Part shown: one piece after another, positions 5,268 through 5,587 of the stretch
Layout of the letters: each line of letters starts with the position of its first letter
Numbering within the stretch: the first letter of the stretch is position 1
Assembly (NCBI GenBank): GCA_011053085.1
Contig: DSBE01000133.1
Location: 1-5,587 of the forward strand
Length of the DNA stretch: 5,587 nt
DNA from: Chloroflexota bacterium
GTDB lineage: Bacteria; Chloroflexota; Anaerolineae; Anaerolineales; Anaerolineaceae
Reading direction: 5' to 3'
The notes under the pieces: model-generated
Seen by the model: only the letters and a program-made list of their open reading frames with translations
Database searches by the model: none
What the model was told of the DNA's origin: nothing
Position numbers and translations under genes: made by a program

Positions 5268-5587
5268 ATGAGGATTTCAATTTTCTTAATACCATCTTCA
5301 TAGTATCTCTGATAAGGATGTACGTTCGATTGGCTTTTATTCTTTTCATGTTTTCAACAAAAACCTTTTCTCTGAGTGATCTGGGATTCACTGGTTCTGT
5401 CAACATTAATGGCCAAAGTTTCCTGATGATCCTTTTATACAACACCCTGTTAAATGGAGAACGATATTTTCCATCCACGCCTAACATATTGACAAGCAAA
5501 GCCCGGCAGTTAAACGGCGCAAAAACCTCCTGTACAATGTCCCATTCTAACTGGCTGGTTGCCTGCCAACTGCCCGTCCGATATTCC
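5266..5587 (-). CDS. Unidentified protein, C-terminal part
   Basis: The minus-strand frame that ends with TAG at 5266-5268 is open through the right edge, so this is a partial gene of at least 106 visible residues rather than a small gene starting at a TTG at 5499. The visible protein includes EYRTGSWQATSQLEWD, then VFAPFNCRALLVNMLGVDGK, then KIIRKLWP-like (residues read RIIRKLWPLML) and TEPVNPRS, and finishes with a very basic tail rich in Lys, Arg and Met. The PFNCR...ML block faintly recalls C-termini of asparagine-synthase-like or other ATP-pyrophosphatase proteins found in polysaccharide loci, but I cannot support a family name. Codon use is more AT-rich than in the genes to the left. 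It runs in the same direction as the pyruvyl transferase family gene, upstream of it. Confidence 0.65.
   Translation of the reverse strand, partial: EYRTGSWQATSQLEWDIVQEVFAPFNCRALLVNMLGVDGKYRSPFNRVLYKRIIRKLWPLMLTEPVNPRSLREKVFVENMKRIKANRTYILIRDTMKMVLRKLKSS

Noticed and set aside
5266..5499. Complete small gene of 77 codons starting at TTG 5499
   Set aside because: The frame continues without a stop to the right edge with protein-like sequence, so the TTG is most likely an internal Leu codon of a longer gene.
1..5587. CRISPR array, tRNA or rRNA gene, insertion sequence or toxin-antitoxin pair
   Set aside because: No regularly spaced repeat, cloverleaf-like sequence, transposase-like protein with terminal repeats, or paired small genes could be found by reading both strands.

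Overview
The window reads as a moderately GC-rich bacterial chromosome fragment. The organism is not named by any marker here. A mitochondrial-type (type I) citrate synthase, a DUF4914 protein and surface-glycan genes would fit a Chloroflexota (Anaerolineae-like) bacterium; this is inference from gene content, and a 16S or protein search would be needed to settle it.

Layout, left to right. Positions 1-413 (+) hold the C-terminal third of a citrate synthase, cut by the window edge. Positions 414-569 are a non-coding spacer with a good sigma-70-type promoter, a palindrome over its -35 and two small hairpins. Positions 570-2444 (+) encode a 624-residue DUF4914 protein. Positions 2487-2903 (+) encode a small VOC-fold (glyoxalase/bleomycin-resistance superfamily) protein, and 2966-4159 (+) a GT4-like glycosyltransferase. 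These two each have a strong Shine-Dalgarno and a possible own promoter. Two leftward genes follow: a polysaccharide pyruvyl transferase family protein (stop at 4182, preferred start 5015), convergent with the glycosyltransferase, and the C-terminal part of an unidentified protein (5266 to the right edge). The right end from about 5160 is visibly more AT-rich than the rest.

Main point: the DUF4914 protein, normally annotated only as a domain of unknown function, carries what looks like the catalytic core of the PEP carboxykinase / HPr kinase superfamily. A Tyr-x-Gly...Lys-Lys block, a His-Cys-Ser-Ala motif exactly 19 residues after the second Lys (as between the Mn ligands Lys213 and His232 of E. 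coli PEPCK), and a P-loop GASGAGKSE occur in the PEPCK order. The P-loop ends in Gly-Lys-Ser-Glu as in HPr kinase rather than Gly-Lys-Thr-Thr as in PEPCK. The gene lies next to citrate synthase, so both could act at the oxaloacetate node, but that link is only a hypothesis.

The other half (glycosyltransferase, pyruvyl transferase family protein, right-edge gene) looks like the edge of a surface polysaccharide region. No RNA gene, mobile element, CRISPR array or long repeat was seen.
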